The translations under genes and the position numbers were made by a program. The notes below the pieces were generated by a model. The model saw only the letters and a list, made by a program, of their open reading frames with translations. It ran no database searches and was not told the DNA's origin. Of a stretch of DNA of 64,000 nucleotides, positions 19,291-31,305 are shown piece by piece (position 1 is the stretch's first letter; every line of letters begins with the position of its first letter). This DNA comes from Polytrichum commune (lineage: Eukaryota > Streptophyta > Polytrichopsida > Polytrichales > Polytrichaceae). The stretch is from NCBI GenBank assembly GCA_950295325.1, contig OX485804.1:66812033-66876032 (forward strand), written 5' to 3'.

Positions 19291-21924
19291 CACATTCGTA
19301 TTCATGGAAATGGCCTCCCGAAATTCTGTGCAAGAGAAGGCGACCACCCATTTCCCCCGCAATTTGTCAAATCCTCAATCCAGTGTAGAGTGCGATGATG
19401 ACATCCCACAAATCGCTCCTGCAACATTTCGTGCAATGCATGCTGATCTTATAATTTCGTTGAGAGAGAGAGTTCAAAATCCTCCTCCAGGTGCATTTGC
19501 TATGGACGACTTGGTGTGGACCAACCACGTTACTCAAGGTCAAGGGATACAGAAAACCTCTAAGCTAGCTGTAATATTGTGGGAGAGACTTGATGATTTC
19601 ATTAAAGGCGAGCAACAACATCCTCAATTTCCCTGCAATTTCACCAAGGAAATCGTGCGTGTTAACTTGCCAAACTCCTTGCGAACACCTCGTGCACACA
19701 GTCCTGCAATTGTACTGAGGTTTGACCTACTGCCTGCTCTGAATTTGAAACCACACACTATTCATGTTCTGCTTGTCATAATGTGCTCAGCAGCCAAATA
19801 TCAAACTTATGCATTTCATTCTACACTCCACAATTTGCAGTACATTGTCCTTACTGTTCATGAGGGTGTATGGATTCCATGTCCTGCAAATATGTACATA
19901 TAAAATGATACATATTCAATACATGTGTTCTTCCATTGCCATTGCAGATACAGGTGCAATTTTGGCCCTGAAGATAGGAGTGATATTGTTGCGCATGATA
20001 TACAAGCTCTACTAAAATCTACAAAAAAAAAAACAGAAGATGTTGCAGAAGAAAAAGCGAGGTAAGAAGGTAGTACCGGAATACGAGTCTTTCGCAGTGA
20101 GCAAATCAACCCGTCCAAAGGTTGCACGCATTGGCAAGACATATGCGGGCAACTCAAGAAAGCGAGGGTGCCAATGTTGTTTTCTTGCGAAGAAGCCCTA
20201 TCTGGACCACTCGTTGTGTTTGCTAATTTATGAAAATGCAAAACATTTGAATAAAGCTGGAGAACACTGTCACGGCACCATGATCGGTGAATTTAGATAT
20301 GCGCTCGATGCTGGTCTTTCAACTGAAATGAAACAAAAAATTGCTGAAATGCATGCCTATGGGTTATCCCCTGCCCAAATCATGCAACAACACACCAAAG
20401 AGGTTCGTGAGCTTGCCGTGTGTAATGGAGTGGTGACGCGCGACACATTCTTGTTGCCGTCCGACGTCAGAAACATATGTCGAAAGAGGGCTGAAGATCT
20501 GTGGGAGAAACATCCGTCCGACCCGATTAGCGTCCGTATGTGGGCAGCAGAGAATCTAGACAGCGTGTTCTACTACCAAGAGCACTCGCTACTGGACCTT
20601 AATTCTCAAACACAAGACGGCTCACCTTTCACCATAGGCATACAAACTGAATGGCAACTTGAAATGATGGCAAACTTCGGTCACAACAGCGCTCTTTCCA
20701 TTGACGCCACGTTTGGTATCAGCCAGACTAGGGTAAGCTAATGTCCATGTCCTTCATCTTCGTCGTCATGTTCTGTGATGATTTTCTCATACTGCCAGTC
20801 AATTTGTTTCAACCATGTTCTGCCCTATGCTAACAATGATATTCATTGTTTCTACAGTACCCACTCTACATTGTTATGGTGTTCGATGATTGGAGAAATG
20901 GCATACCAGTGGCTTTCTTTGTCATTTCGCGGACACGTGAACAAGATCTCCGCCCAGTTCTTCAAGCGCTGCATGACAGGGTTCAAGGGTTCAAAAATGA
21001 TTGGTTACCATCCCCTATTATCGTTGACAATGCTCAGGCTGAAATTAACACACTTGGGTAAGCAGTTATTGTATGTTCTGCAACTGTTACTTTGTAGTCT
21101 CACCCCAATATGTAATGCAGTGTCCTGCATTGCATATTGGTGTTAATTATTAATTCCTCACTGTTACAGTTATTTTCCTCAGTGTTCATCCTCTGAGCTC
21201 ATAATCTGCTGTTTTGTCTCTTGCGCAGCATGGTGTGGCCGCAAGCCAAAATTTTCCTGTGCTTGTGGCATGTCAGGAAGTCATGGGCAGAGAACGCCAT
21301 CAAAAAAATTTCAAACGCTGCAGAACGCAACACTGTTCTTCAAATGCTCGGCGACATAATGTACGGAAAAGGTTGCAAGGTTGACGATGATCCTATCGAC
21401 TGGGCCCTCGACCAACTTGACAATATATCTAACACTCGTCTATTGGCGAGTGCGTTCATGAGATACACGAACGATGTTTGGCGAGCCAAGACACCAATGT
21501 GGTGCGTCGGAGCGCGACGGATACCACATGCAGGACAGAACACTAACGCGGCTATTGAATCCTACCACAGCAATTTGAAGAGTGTTCTAAACTCTGCCAA
21601 AGAGAGATTTGTGGGTAGGCACATGGATTGGCTTATTTATCATCTAACGGGTGACGTTTTGATTCATTACTGGTACAGTGTCCAATGCAAAGCATACGGA
21701 TATATACGCAACAAGAAACAAGAGGGTATTGTTGCATCTGCAATTATGGGAGCCAACGACATACCTGATAATAACGTCCTCATTTGTATGGACGAGGATG
21801 TTGCATATGTGGGGTCTGTAAACAACCGCCCGAAGGTGTGGACCATCAAATGTCCGGACTCTGAATGGGCACAATGTGACTGCCCCGTCGCCAAAGAGGG
21901 CATGATTTGCAAGCACACCATTAA

Positions 21925-22915
21925 TGTCGCAACCCTTGCTAGCCCCCCTTGACAATCTTGCCAATTTTCATTTCTACCAAAGGTTACGAGCGCTAACCAT
22001 TCGCATTCCGCCATGCTAATGGATAGCTCCTCTTACCCCGGACCAATAGTTCATAGGAGGGAACCAACCCTCCTACTTTGCTTTCGGGACTCACCCCTTA
22101 ATCGCTAACCAACCCCTTTAATCGGTAACCAATCCTTAGATGTGGACTTCCATCCATGGAAGTCCAATCTTATGTTGATCATCGCGTTGCCGGAGCAACA
22201 CTACAACAACCCGAACCATACTAGGCAACTATGGCCTCACATTAGGCCAATGCCAATGGAGGCCGTGCCGTTCGGCCTCGGGTGGGTGAGGCCACACCAC
22301 CTCACCCATATAAGCCTCTAGGACTTCACGCGGGGCCCCTACCCCACCGTCAACCAACCTCTTGTCTCTCTACCAAGAGTTGGGGCCAAGTGGACATTTT
22401 CCTTTAGCTGCTGGGCCTAGAACCCCCCAGCAGCTTCAGACCATCATAACTTCCTTGTATGATGTCTGATCATAACAACCAACCACTCCATCTTCATCTA
22501 CGCTTCACGTAGATGCCGATGGACTCCTCACTTGCCCCATTCGGGCAAGTATTGAGGACGTTATGCCTGTCTGAACTTTGGCAGTCCCGGGAATCACTCC
22601 CAGGCACTGCTGCACCAGGGCGCTGTCCGGGACAGCGCCCCACTCAAATGGCCATAACTCCTAGCTCCCACCTCCGCTTGAGGTGATCTTGAGCATTCTA
22701 GAATCACCACGCCATGAGCTACGCATAGCTCATGGCCTTACCCTCATGCCTCCTAGTCTCCGTGGGTGGGAGGCGTTCCCAACGCCCGGGGCCCTCACCC
22801 ACACTAGGATCACTTGGGCCCTCTCACCAACGGCGCCACAAGTCCCGGGTGTCACTCCGGGGTCCCCCTTGTGCCCATGGTGTTTCGGGCACTCCTCATG
22901 GAGAGGTGCGCGACA
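21925..22915 (-). repeat. 3' LTR of gypsy B
   Basis: TGTCGCAACCC...GGTGCGCGACA on the plus strand. It contains an extra copy of an AATCGNTAACCAA block near 22,100 compared with the C-type LTR, accounting for most of the 18-bp length difference. Confidence 0.95.
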
Positions 22916-22930
22916 CTCACCCCCACCAAA
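22916..22930 (-). promoter_or_regulatory. Polypurine tract of gypsy B
   Basis: The minus strand reads GGTGGGGGTGAG directly before the 3' LTR, the expected plus-strand primer. The same tract is at 33,700-33,714; it is missing in element A. Confidence 0.8.
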
Positions 22931-23716
22931 CGGAGTCGATGCCCTCATCGACTATACTCGTAGTCGGCACACCAATTCTCAAGTTGCCATCCTCTATGGT
23001 GCGGCATTGTGTTTACCTTAGGGCGCGACCCCCACAATGCATCTTCAAATTTGGCATAGTCCCAAAGGTGTCGTTCCTAGGTGGTCCGTTAGCGACCTTG
23101 GATCTTTCATCCAAGGACCTAACCTATACTAGACCCACCTACTTTGGGACTCACTTGGGTTGCCCCTCCTTTGGGGCCTCCCCCGTTAGGCTCCACTAGC
23201 CTAACATGACACATCTAGGCGAGACCTCAACGCTTCCACTAAGTTGTCTCGGTTGCAACTCCGAGATGGCTTTCCATTGTTAAGCCACGCCTCGATCGCA
23301 CGGGGGTGATGCCAAGTCCCGCCTGACTCGGTTCCCACTTTGCTCTTTCGAGACATGGGTTCATGACTCCCATGCGCCAACTCTCGTTAGCTCGCGGGTA
23401 GCACTTTTATAAGCACGCGCCATCACCTTGTCCCCGCCCGGACAAGCCCACAACTAAGAAGTTTCTTGGTTTTATCCAAGGCCCCTCCAAGCCATGGCCC
23501 CAATTACTCGGCTTACCCAACCTAGTTTGGCATGTCTATTCCCCCTCTTCCATTAACCAAGCACAAGTACAAGACTAGGACCTCATCTCATACTTTTCTC
23601 TTTGCACCACTAAAGTTTGGACTTTATTCCCTCAAGCCAAAGAACAAGTGCATGTTGTGGAGCAATTAACCTCGAAGCTATGTTTGCTACTAGAGTCTCT
23701 CCCCCACTAAAGGAGA
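22931..23716 (-). other. Non-coding 3' region of gypsy B between chromodomain and PPT
   Basis: About 790 bp with no supported frame, nearly identical in C at 33,715-34,500. Confidence 0.5.
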
Positions 23717-24203
23717 TTGATGTCCTCATCAATGCCTACGCTTCTTTTTATTGGAATGTCTAGCCTTAGTTTCTTCAAAGTGCTTCACCACTTCATTGGT
23801 GTTGACCATGTCTCTTGCCGCCACCCAAGCGGTTTCTTTCTCATGGTATCCTCACCATTTCACCAAGTATTCCTTTGTACTTTTTCTTTCCTTTTCACTT
23901 GGGCTTCCTACACTTGAGGATGCCCTCTTACCTCATGTTCCAAATGACCTCCACAAGGTCGGGACGTGGCCTAATCACTTGCTTGTGATCGGGCCACAAG
24001 GTGTCGTCCTAAAATGACTTTCGTAATGAGACATGAAATGTCGGATGCACTTTGATCTCCGGCGGTAATTCCAACTTATACATGTCCTTGAACACTTGTT
24101 CCACAATGGAAAATGAAGCTCCAATTTTGGACATGAACTTTTGGAGTAAGGCCTTTGGGCAAGGTGAAGTTGTCCACATTCAACAACACCTTATTGGCCC
24201 ACC
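23717..24203 (-). pseudogene. Chromodomain and integrase C-terminus of gypsy B
   Basis: The minus strand encodes a chromodomain: YLVKW, then stop (TGA, 23,852-23,854), then GYHEKETAWVAARDMV and NEVVKHFEE. The integrase tail with LPPEIKVHPTFHVSL is near 24,040. This defines the family as chromoviruses, whose chromodomains guide insertion to chromatin (family knowledge). The same TGA is in C. Confidence 0.8.
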
Positions 24204-25141
24204 TTATTGGCCCACCTCATACTCCACTTCGCGTCTTCTGGCATTGATTTGCACTCCGTAGCACCTTCGGGCTTTCTCCACCAACAACTTGGTCATCTCC
24301 AAGACTTGTCTACCATCCTTGGCCAAGTCCTCACCATCTTGGTTGAACTCTAGTGTTGAATGTGCCCCCTCGAGAGCTAGGTTAATAGGTTGGAGCGCAT
24401 CCACTCCATAAGCCACCACCAAAGACCACCCCTTGGTAGCCAAGTGCGTGGCTACATTGCAATTACACTCCGCTCGACCCACATAGTCCGCCCAATCTCC
24501 TTGGTCCGCCCCCACCAAGTTCCTCAAGTATTGCTTCAAGACTCCATTCACATGCTCCGCTTTCCCATTCATTTGGGAATGCAAGGCCGTGCTAAACCTT
24601 AGTTTCATTCCGACCTCCTTAGAGAAATGCATTGAAAATGCACTTGTGAACTTTGGATCTTGATCCCACACAATCACTCTTGGCAACCCGTGGTGCCTCA
24701 ACCATCCTTTGAGAAAAGGCTATGCGGTCTCCAACGCGGTGGCGGTTCCCACAATCGGCACCATGTGTGCCAACTTGGCAAACCGCTCTACCATCAACAA
24801 GATGGCATCATACCCATGTGACTCCGGCAAACTTGTGATTAAGTCCATGCACATACTATGCCATGGCGCCGACGGAATAGGCACGGTTGCAAGAAACCGC
24901 CTTGCTTTTAGTAAGAGGCTCGGTTCACTTGGAACTTCATTCACGCCTTCACAAAGTGGGTTATATCCTCCGTTATACACCGCCAATGGTATCTCTTTGA
25001 CACCATTCTATGGTGGTTTTCTTTTTCTCCTCTATGGCCGGCAATAGGACTATCACATTCCTCCTTCAAAACCGATAGCCTCAACTTGCCTTGTGGCACA
25101 TACACCCAACTTTGCTTGCACTTGAACAATCCGTCCACCAA
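24204..25141 (-). pseudogene. Integrase of gypsy B
   Basis: The same DD35E core as in A, with HHCC-domain text (DSPIAGHRGEKENHH) upstream. TGA at 24,941-24,943 and TAG at 24,720-24,722 interrupt it at the same codons as in A and C. Confidence 0.8.
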
Positions 25142-25374
25142 CTTAACCTCTTTAAGCTCACCTAAAAGCTTTTGTGCTTTGGGGTAGTTAATTTACCCCT
25201 CCCGTATCTTGCATTACAAGTTTCCTTCGCCGGCACACATTAGCCACAAGGTTTGGATGGTTCTCATTGCTTGGAACTCATCCGGTCTACTTAGCGCATC
25301 CGGCACCACATTTCCATGGTCCGGTTTGTGGACCAAATCCACCTTCATAAGCGCCAAACTATCATGCCAACGCA

Positions 25375-26180
25375 ATGACTTGGCGCTCACTTGCGCTTGT
25401 ATGTCAAAATACTTTTAGGACACATTGTCCTTGTAGACCTTTACTTTGTGCGACCCCAACTAGTGTCGCCACATCTTCAAGCAATACACTACGCAAAGAA
25501 GTTCTTTGTCATGAGTTGGTTGTCTTCTTTGACAACCATCGAGCTACATGCTCGCATATGCAATGGCCATCCATCTTACACATAATCCACCATTGGCAAA
25601 ATCATTCACCCCCATATACACCTCAAAAGGTTTGTCAAGCTCCGTGAACTTGAGCACAGGCGGCGAAGAGAACTTGGTCTTAAGCTCCCCAAAGACTCGT
25701 GACAAACATCATCCCACTCTTGGGATAGCCATTTCTTCCACAAGTCGAACCATCGAGCTTCATGCTCTCGTATGCAATGGCCATCCATCTTGCATCAACA
25801 TCCGCCAATGGTAAAGTCCTCGCCCCCCGTATGCACGTCAAAAGGTTTTTCAAGCTCCGCGAACTTGAACACGGGTGGTAAAGAGGAACTTGGTCTTAAG
25901 CTCCTCAAAGACTTGGTGGCAAGGCTCATCCCTCTCTTGGGATAGCCATTTCTTGCACAAGTTGGACAAGCTTCTACAACCATGGAGCTTAATGCTCCCA
26001 TAAGCAATGGTCCTCCATCTTGAATCAACATCCGCCAATGGTAAAGTCCTTTGCCTTCATGTGCACCTCAACATGCTCATGAAAACCCGAAACTTAACCA
26101 CATCTTGTGAAGAGAACTTTTTCTTGAGCTCCCCAAAGGCTTGGTGACAAGGCTCATCCCACTCTTGGGATAGCCATTTT
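25375..26180 (-). repeat. RNase H region with tandem duplications (gypsy B)
   Basis: Anchors CTTGGGATAGCCATTT near 25,719, 25,937 and 26,166; units of ~218 and ~229 bp, three copies. Confidence 0.75.
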
Positions 26181-26500
26181 TTCCAACATGTTGACTAAGG
26201 TTCTAGCAACCTTAGAAAAACCATGAATGAAGTGGTGGTAGTAGTTGGTTAGGCCAACAAATGACCTAAGCCCTTTTCTTGAGTCAAGGGCCAATTCTCT
26301 TCTTGGATTGCCTTGACATTCTTCATGTTCGTCCACCAACTTCCTTTGTCACCACATACCTCAAGAACTCAATCTCTCGTTGAGCAAAGTTATTTTTCAT
26401 TCCTTGGCGGTAACTTTTTGGGCAACACATTGGTGAATACATCCTTGTATCTCACCAACATCCCACCAATGTGATTTGGAGGAGGCCCATCTTTCCTAGC
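26154..26500 (-). pseudogene. RT remnant of gypsy B (core missing)
   Basis: GLRSFVGLTNYYHHFIHGF is followed, toward higher coordinates, directly by the protease-linker text. No YxDD motif is found. Same junction as in A and C. Confidence 0.75.
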
Positions 26501-26885
26501 CTCTCCATACATTCCTTGGAGTTGCTCCAATGGAACCACGACCATTATAATTTCTATTTTTCAGTTGGTCCATTAAGACCAAATTCAACTTGGGTCCTCC
26601 TGCCATAGGAGTCCTTGTCAATTTGAACTTCAATTCTTTGCCATTATGCCACATCATAATGCACCGCAAGCTCACCGGCTTGCACCTCATATCTATCATG
26701 TGAGTTTCAAAGTAGGCGGCCTTCACAATGACATGCATTTCATGTATTTCACATGGTGTGAAATTTTGACAAAAATCCAATGTCCCACATTGAAAGGTTA
26801 CATGCATCGCGGCCTCCTTTGTCTCATGCGGTTCACCCTTTCCAAACCGCACCTTGGTGGGCTTGTTTTCTCTATCAATCGGCAA
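26496..26885 (-). pseudogene. Protease/linker region of gypsy B
   Basis: 129-residue frame nearly identical to that of A and C. No catalytic DTG/DSG seen. Confidence 0.5.
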
Positions 26886-27034
26886 GCCCCAACTCCCTTG
26901 TGAGCTTTGGGCTCATGAAAGAGTCCGTTGCCTCTTTGTCAACTCATGAGACATATCTCCCATTCATTTGAGCCTCAAGGTACAAAAGACTTGGCCTCGG
27001 CTTAAGGCTACTAGCCTTGGCCACAATGCCATCG

Positions 27035-27361
27035 TCTTACATTCGGTCCTCGGCAACTTGGCTTGGCTTGGTCCGCAAAGCCAACTTTAAACATTTCGTC
27101 CGTGGGACAAATTGGTTTGGTGCCACAAAACCAATTTCTAATAATTTGTCCGCAAAACAAACATGTTTTGCCTTGGTAGCACAAAGCCACCTTCCCACAC
27201 TCCGTCCGCGGCACGAACATGAATTGCCTTGGTAGGACAAACCCACCTCCCAACATTCCGTCCGCGGCACAAGTATGATTTGCTTTGGAAGCATAAATCC
27301 ACCTTTCAACATTCCGTCCGCGGCACCAACATGTTTTGCCTAAGTAAAATGGACCAAACAA
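27035..27361 (-). repeat. Gag-proximal ~60-65-bp repeats (gypsy B)
   Basis: Six units keyed on CATTCCGTCCGCGGCAC, as in A. Confidence 0.7.
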
Positions 27362-27983
27362 TTTGCACTCATTTCTTTGGGACCTACTTTGGCTAAAGCC
27401 ACTTGTGGTGATGCGCCGCCGAACTTCTCTTTGGGACCATTGGCTTCAATGCTCTTGCAAACTTGATGGTCCCCACCGTGTCCTCAAGAAGCCTTGGGGA
27501 CTTAAACAAGGCATCCACCACCCGCTTTTAAAACCCCACCTAAAAGGATGCATTTCTTAGAAAACTCGTCCGTTTTAGGTGTATCCTTCATTTGTGCGTT
27601 TGAATAGCGCACATAGGCCTTAAGAGACCCCGGGTGCCTCATTAGCACTAAATTCATTCCAACATCAATACCTTCCAAGCATTTCGAATTGGAATTTCAA
27701 TCCAACATTAATGCCCTCCAAGGTTTTGGGTGCTTTCAGTATTCTAGGCCCCAAATGTTTTTTGAGGTTTGCGGGAGCCCTTTTCAAAGCACTCCTCCAT
27801 TTTCCTTACCAAATCCACCCTCATGCCCACCATTGTCATTTGAACCAATGGTATGGTCAAATTCCACTTGCACATGATCCTTGTTCCAATTTGAGCCTCA
27901 CAACCTTTTGGAAACCCCGGGCTCACCATCATAACCCGCATTTTTGATACCCATGTTTCCCTCAAAGTGCGAGCTCAAAACTT
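27362..27983 (-). other. 5' internal region of gypsy B, no recognisable gag
   Basis: Same sequence as 3,711-4,318, with broken frames only. Confidence 0.45.
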
Positions 27984-28005
27984 GGAACCCTGCTCTGATA
28001 CCACG
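27984..28005 (-). promoter_or_regulatory. Primer binding site, gypsy B
   Basis: Minus strand CG then TGGTATCAGAGC, initiator tRNA-Met type. The two-base spacer is CG here and CT in A and C. Confidence 0.9.
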
Positions 28006-28996
28006 TGTCGCAACCCTTGCTAGCCCCCCTTGACAATCTTGCCAATTTTCATTTCTACCAAAGGTTACGAGCGCTAACCATTCGCATTCCGCCATGCTAA
28101 TGGATAGCTCCTCTTACCCCGGACCAATAGTTCATAGGAGGGAACCAACCCTCCTACTTTGCTTTCGGGACTCACCCCTTAATCGCTAACCAACCCCTTT
28201 AATCGGTAACCAATCCTTAGATGTGGACTTCCATCCATGGAAGTCCAATCTTATGTTGATCATCGCGTTGCCGGAGCAACACTACAACAACCCGAACCAT
28301 ACTAGGCAACTATGGCCTCACATTAGGCCAATGCCAATGGAGGCCGTGCCGTTCGGCCTCGGGTGGGTGAGGCCACACCACCTCACCCATATAAGCCTCT
28401 AGGACTTCACGCGGGGCCCCTACCCCACCGTCAACCAACCTCTTGTCTCTCTACCAAGAGTTGGGGCCAAGTGGACATTTTCCTTTAGCTGCTGGGCCTA
28501 GAACCCCCCAGCAGCTTCAGACCATCATAACTTCCTTGTATGATGTCTGATCATAACAACCAACCACTCCATCTTCATCTACGCTTCACGTAGATGCCGA
28601 TGGACTCCTCACTTGCCCCATTCGGGCAAGTATTGAGGACGTTATGCCTGTCTGAACTTTGGCAGTCCCGGGAATCACTCCCAGGCACTGCTGCACCAGG
28701 GCGCTGTCCGGGACAGCGCCCCACTCAAATGGCCATAACTCCTAGCTCCCACCTCCGCTTGAGGTGATCTTGAGCATTCTAGAATCACCACGCCATGAGC
28801 TACGCATAGCTCATGGCCTTACCCTCATGCCTCCTAGTCTCCGTGGGTGGGAGGCGTTCCCAACGCCCGGGGCCCTCACCCACACTAGGATCACTTGGGC
28901 CCTCTCACCAACGGCGCCACAAGTCCCGGGTGTCACTCCGGGGTCCCCCTTGTGCCCATGGTGTTTCGGGCACTCCTCATGGAGAGGTGCGCGACA
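28006..28996 (-). repeat. 5' LTR of gypsy B
   Basis: 991 bp, no difference noticed from 21,925-22,915. Confidence 0.95.
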
Positions 28997-29614
28997 ATTA
29001 AAGTCTTCAAGATGCTCCACACTGGAATTGAAGATGGTGTCATAGTTCGTGAAGCTGGTACACGACATGGAACTCAGCGCGGCACTCCAATTGCGCGTTG
29101 CTACGCAGGACTGTCACAACAGACTACTCAAATTCATGTTCCACAAGACGTCGGCACGCCAATCGAAGTTGAACCTGTGATGCAGGACAATGTTCTGCAA
29201 ATTGATGTTGACGAAGATTACATCACTCTAACTCCTGTGGACCCTGTGACTGTGGACAACGAACAGAACCCCTCGCAGTTCTCCTCTCAATTTACCCAAA
29301 TGGACTCCTTCAATTCGACTCCCCTTTCCCAAGAGAGTTCTTTACAAGCACCTACTGCCACAACCGCGCACGACATTTACGCCACCTTTGCACTCAAGGC
29401 TGAGCAACATCCTGTTCTACAAACTCACTTGATCGCTGGCCTTAGGCACATTCGGGGCAAGCAAAACCAGCTTATTGCGCAAGGTGTTACACGGATGCCA
29501 TTGACTCCTACGACAACCTCGTTTCCAGAGAGGGCAGGCGACAACTCTTTAAAACGTCGGAGGAGTTTCCTGGAGTTCCCGTTGCCGAAGAGAAAGCTTT
29601 CTAGCTCCAAATGA

Positions 29615-30354
29615 TAGGGTTTAGGGATGAACAATAATTTGCATTATCTGCATATTTGTAATACAGTACACAGTTAGTTCTTACTTGTAATAGTTTTTAA
29701 TTCTGTGTGCAAAGTTATGTGTTAACAATAAAATGGTTCTTTCTAAGTACCATATCTGGGTATAGTAGGGTGATTCATGTTCTGGTTACGACATACCTCA
29801 GATCATTTTCCTTGTTGTACTGCAACTCGCCTGTCCTGCTCATTGTGTACTGTTCTGCACCATTTGTTGATCACGCGCCAGTTGTCGTGCCCATCCCCTG
29901 TTCTACACTTCTTCTACTGCACATCGACTGTTTCTGGATTTCATGTGTTTTCATCATGACTGCTCCCATCCCTTTCAAGTGATTCCATCTAACCACACCC
30001 CCTCCCCCCCAACATCCCACATCACATATGGTCTTGTGAAATTTCATTGCTTTATATCAAAATGGTTGCTATTGAAAGCAGTACAAATGGTCTTTGACCT
30101 TCGAGTGTTCTTTGTATCCTGTTCTGCGTTTTCTGTGTTGTATATCATGTTCTGCATTTTCTGTGCTGTATATCCTGTTCTGTGTATCCTGTTCTACATG
30201 ACTACACGCTATTTGATGTTGTACAATGTAATGGAAACTGTAAGTCCATTTTACAACATGTTACACATGTAAAAAATACAACCTAACTCCTGTCGACTAC
30301 TTTCCGAGGTCCGACCTTGAGCCTTACTCTGCGATGTCGTTTCGCCGGAGGTCT
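29615..30354. other. Spacer between the convergent MULE genes
   Basis: No supported gene. Rich in TGTTCTG motifs (for example near 29,779, 29,849, 30,120, 30,149, 30,176 and 30,190). Probably holds both polyadenylation regions. Confidence 0.5.
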
Positions 30355-30650
30355 TCATCGTGGTGCTGTCTGGAGTACAATTTTCACGTTCCATTCCGTG
30401 GAGCGGTGCCGTCCATTCTCTATCACATCGATCAACGCATTCCTCACGACCTTCCTTGTACGCAATGCCTCTGTCCTGCTATAGTTCAACGTGAATCCCT
30501 GCAACAATACAAACATCCTTAGAACATTTGTTGAAGAACAGCAGTACATTCATTGTGGTAGTATTATATTTAAATTTTTTATGATCTATTACTCATCTGC
30601 GTATTCTCTATGTATATTTAGGTATTCGAAGAGGTCTAAGACTCAATTAC

Positions 30651-31305
30651 CTCACACAATGTAAGGGGTCTATTTTTCATGTTCTTTGTATACTCCATGA
30701 TATTCTTCAACATGTAGAACCCGCAAGCCCAACCAGAATTTTGTTGTGGCACAATTGCTTGTACCCACTAACGGGACGAGCTAATAGCATTCCACATATC
30801 GGCATCGGTATCATTGCCACTCCACGCAGCCCACAACTTTCCGAGTCTTGTTTTAATTCTGGTGTCGGAATGGAGACCTGACCCTACCAAGGAATCGAGA
30901 TGGAAGAACCCGTGTTCCCCTACTATGTAAACGGTCCAATGTTTCCCGCAGGTATAAGGAACTATTAAAATATTTATGTTCTGCGTTGGAAGGGCTCCGT
31001 ACTTGTCATGTATGAAGGCTACGTATACCTCTAAGGTGTCTTTTCCTTGCTCCTGAAGATGCGCTAGGAGCAGGTTTAGAAGATAAGGACTGCAAACGTG
31101 ACACTTTACACTCTCAAGTTGGGAATTCAGCCACGCCCTAATCCATTCCATCATGTAGTTACTCAACTCCCCATGATTTTGAACGAAAGGCTTCATATCC
31201 CCTTTCCACTGTAGACTCAAATTCTCACCACGATACACAAACTCAAAACTTGCAACTTTCTTCCCACCTGCTTCAGCAATGATGGTGTTCACAGGTTCCT
31301 CAAGT
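30651..31305 (-). pseudogene. C48 cysteine protease domain of the MULE ULP gene
   Basis: The catalytic His is in GKHWTVYIV and the Asp in FFHLDSLVG. The Gln and Cys are in VPQQNSGWACGFYML, giving the H-D-Q-C arrangement of ULP/SENP peptidases. One in-frame TAG (30,768-30,770) separates the His-Asp half from the Gln-Cys half. The coding text continues in the same frame after it to a donor at 30,650. Without that codon the domain looks complete. It would remove SUMO-like modifiers (family knowledge). Confidence 0.85.

Larger units (their letters stand above)
21925..28996 (-). mobile_element. Gypsy element B, complete, 7,072 bp
   Basis: LTRs of 991 bp at 21,925-22,915 and 28,006-28,996 look identical by eye. 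TSD ATTAA is at 21,920-21,924 and 28,997-29,001. PBS, gag-position repeats, protease-linker, RT C-terminus, RNase H, integrase and chromodomain lie in order on the minus strand. The RT core is absent, and integrase and chromodomain carry the family stop codons. Identical LTRs mean recent insertion. The missing core means another element's enzyme must have copied it. Confidence 0.95.
19304..29614 (+). pseudogene. MULE transposase (DDE core plus SWIM finger), split by gypsy B
   Basis: Exons inferred from GT-AG sites: 19,304-19,719, 19,948-20,732, 20,858-21,057, 21,229-21,924, then 29,002-29,614 after the gypsy insertion; about 900 residues. An N-terminal Cys/His segment (GCQCC ... HCHG) is followed by the MULE core: Asp in SALSIDATFG, Asp in PIIVDNAQAE, the LCLWHVRKSW C-x2-H block, and Glu in NTNAAIESYHSN. 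A SWIM zinc finger follows (CDCPVAKEGMICKH). Gypsy B cuts the SWIM finger right after its last His (KHTI/KVF). A lysine/arginine-rich C-terminus (SLKRRRS, LPKRKLSSSK) looks like a nuclear signal. A run of 11 A at 20,023-20,033 leaves exon 2 out of frame unless one A is removed. It would catalyse MULE excision and insertion (family knowledge) but is inactive as it stands. Confidence 0.9.
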
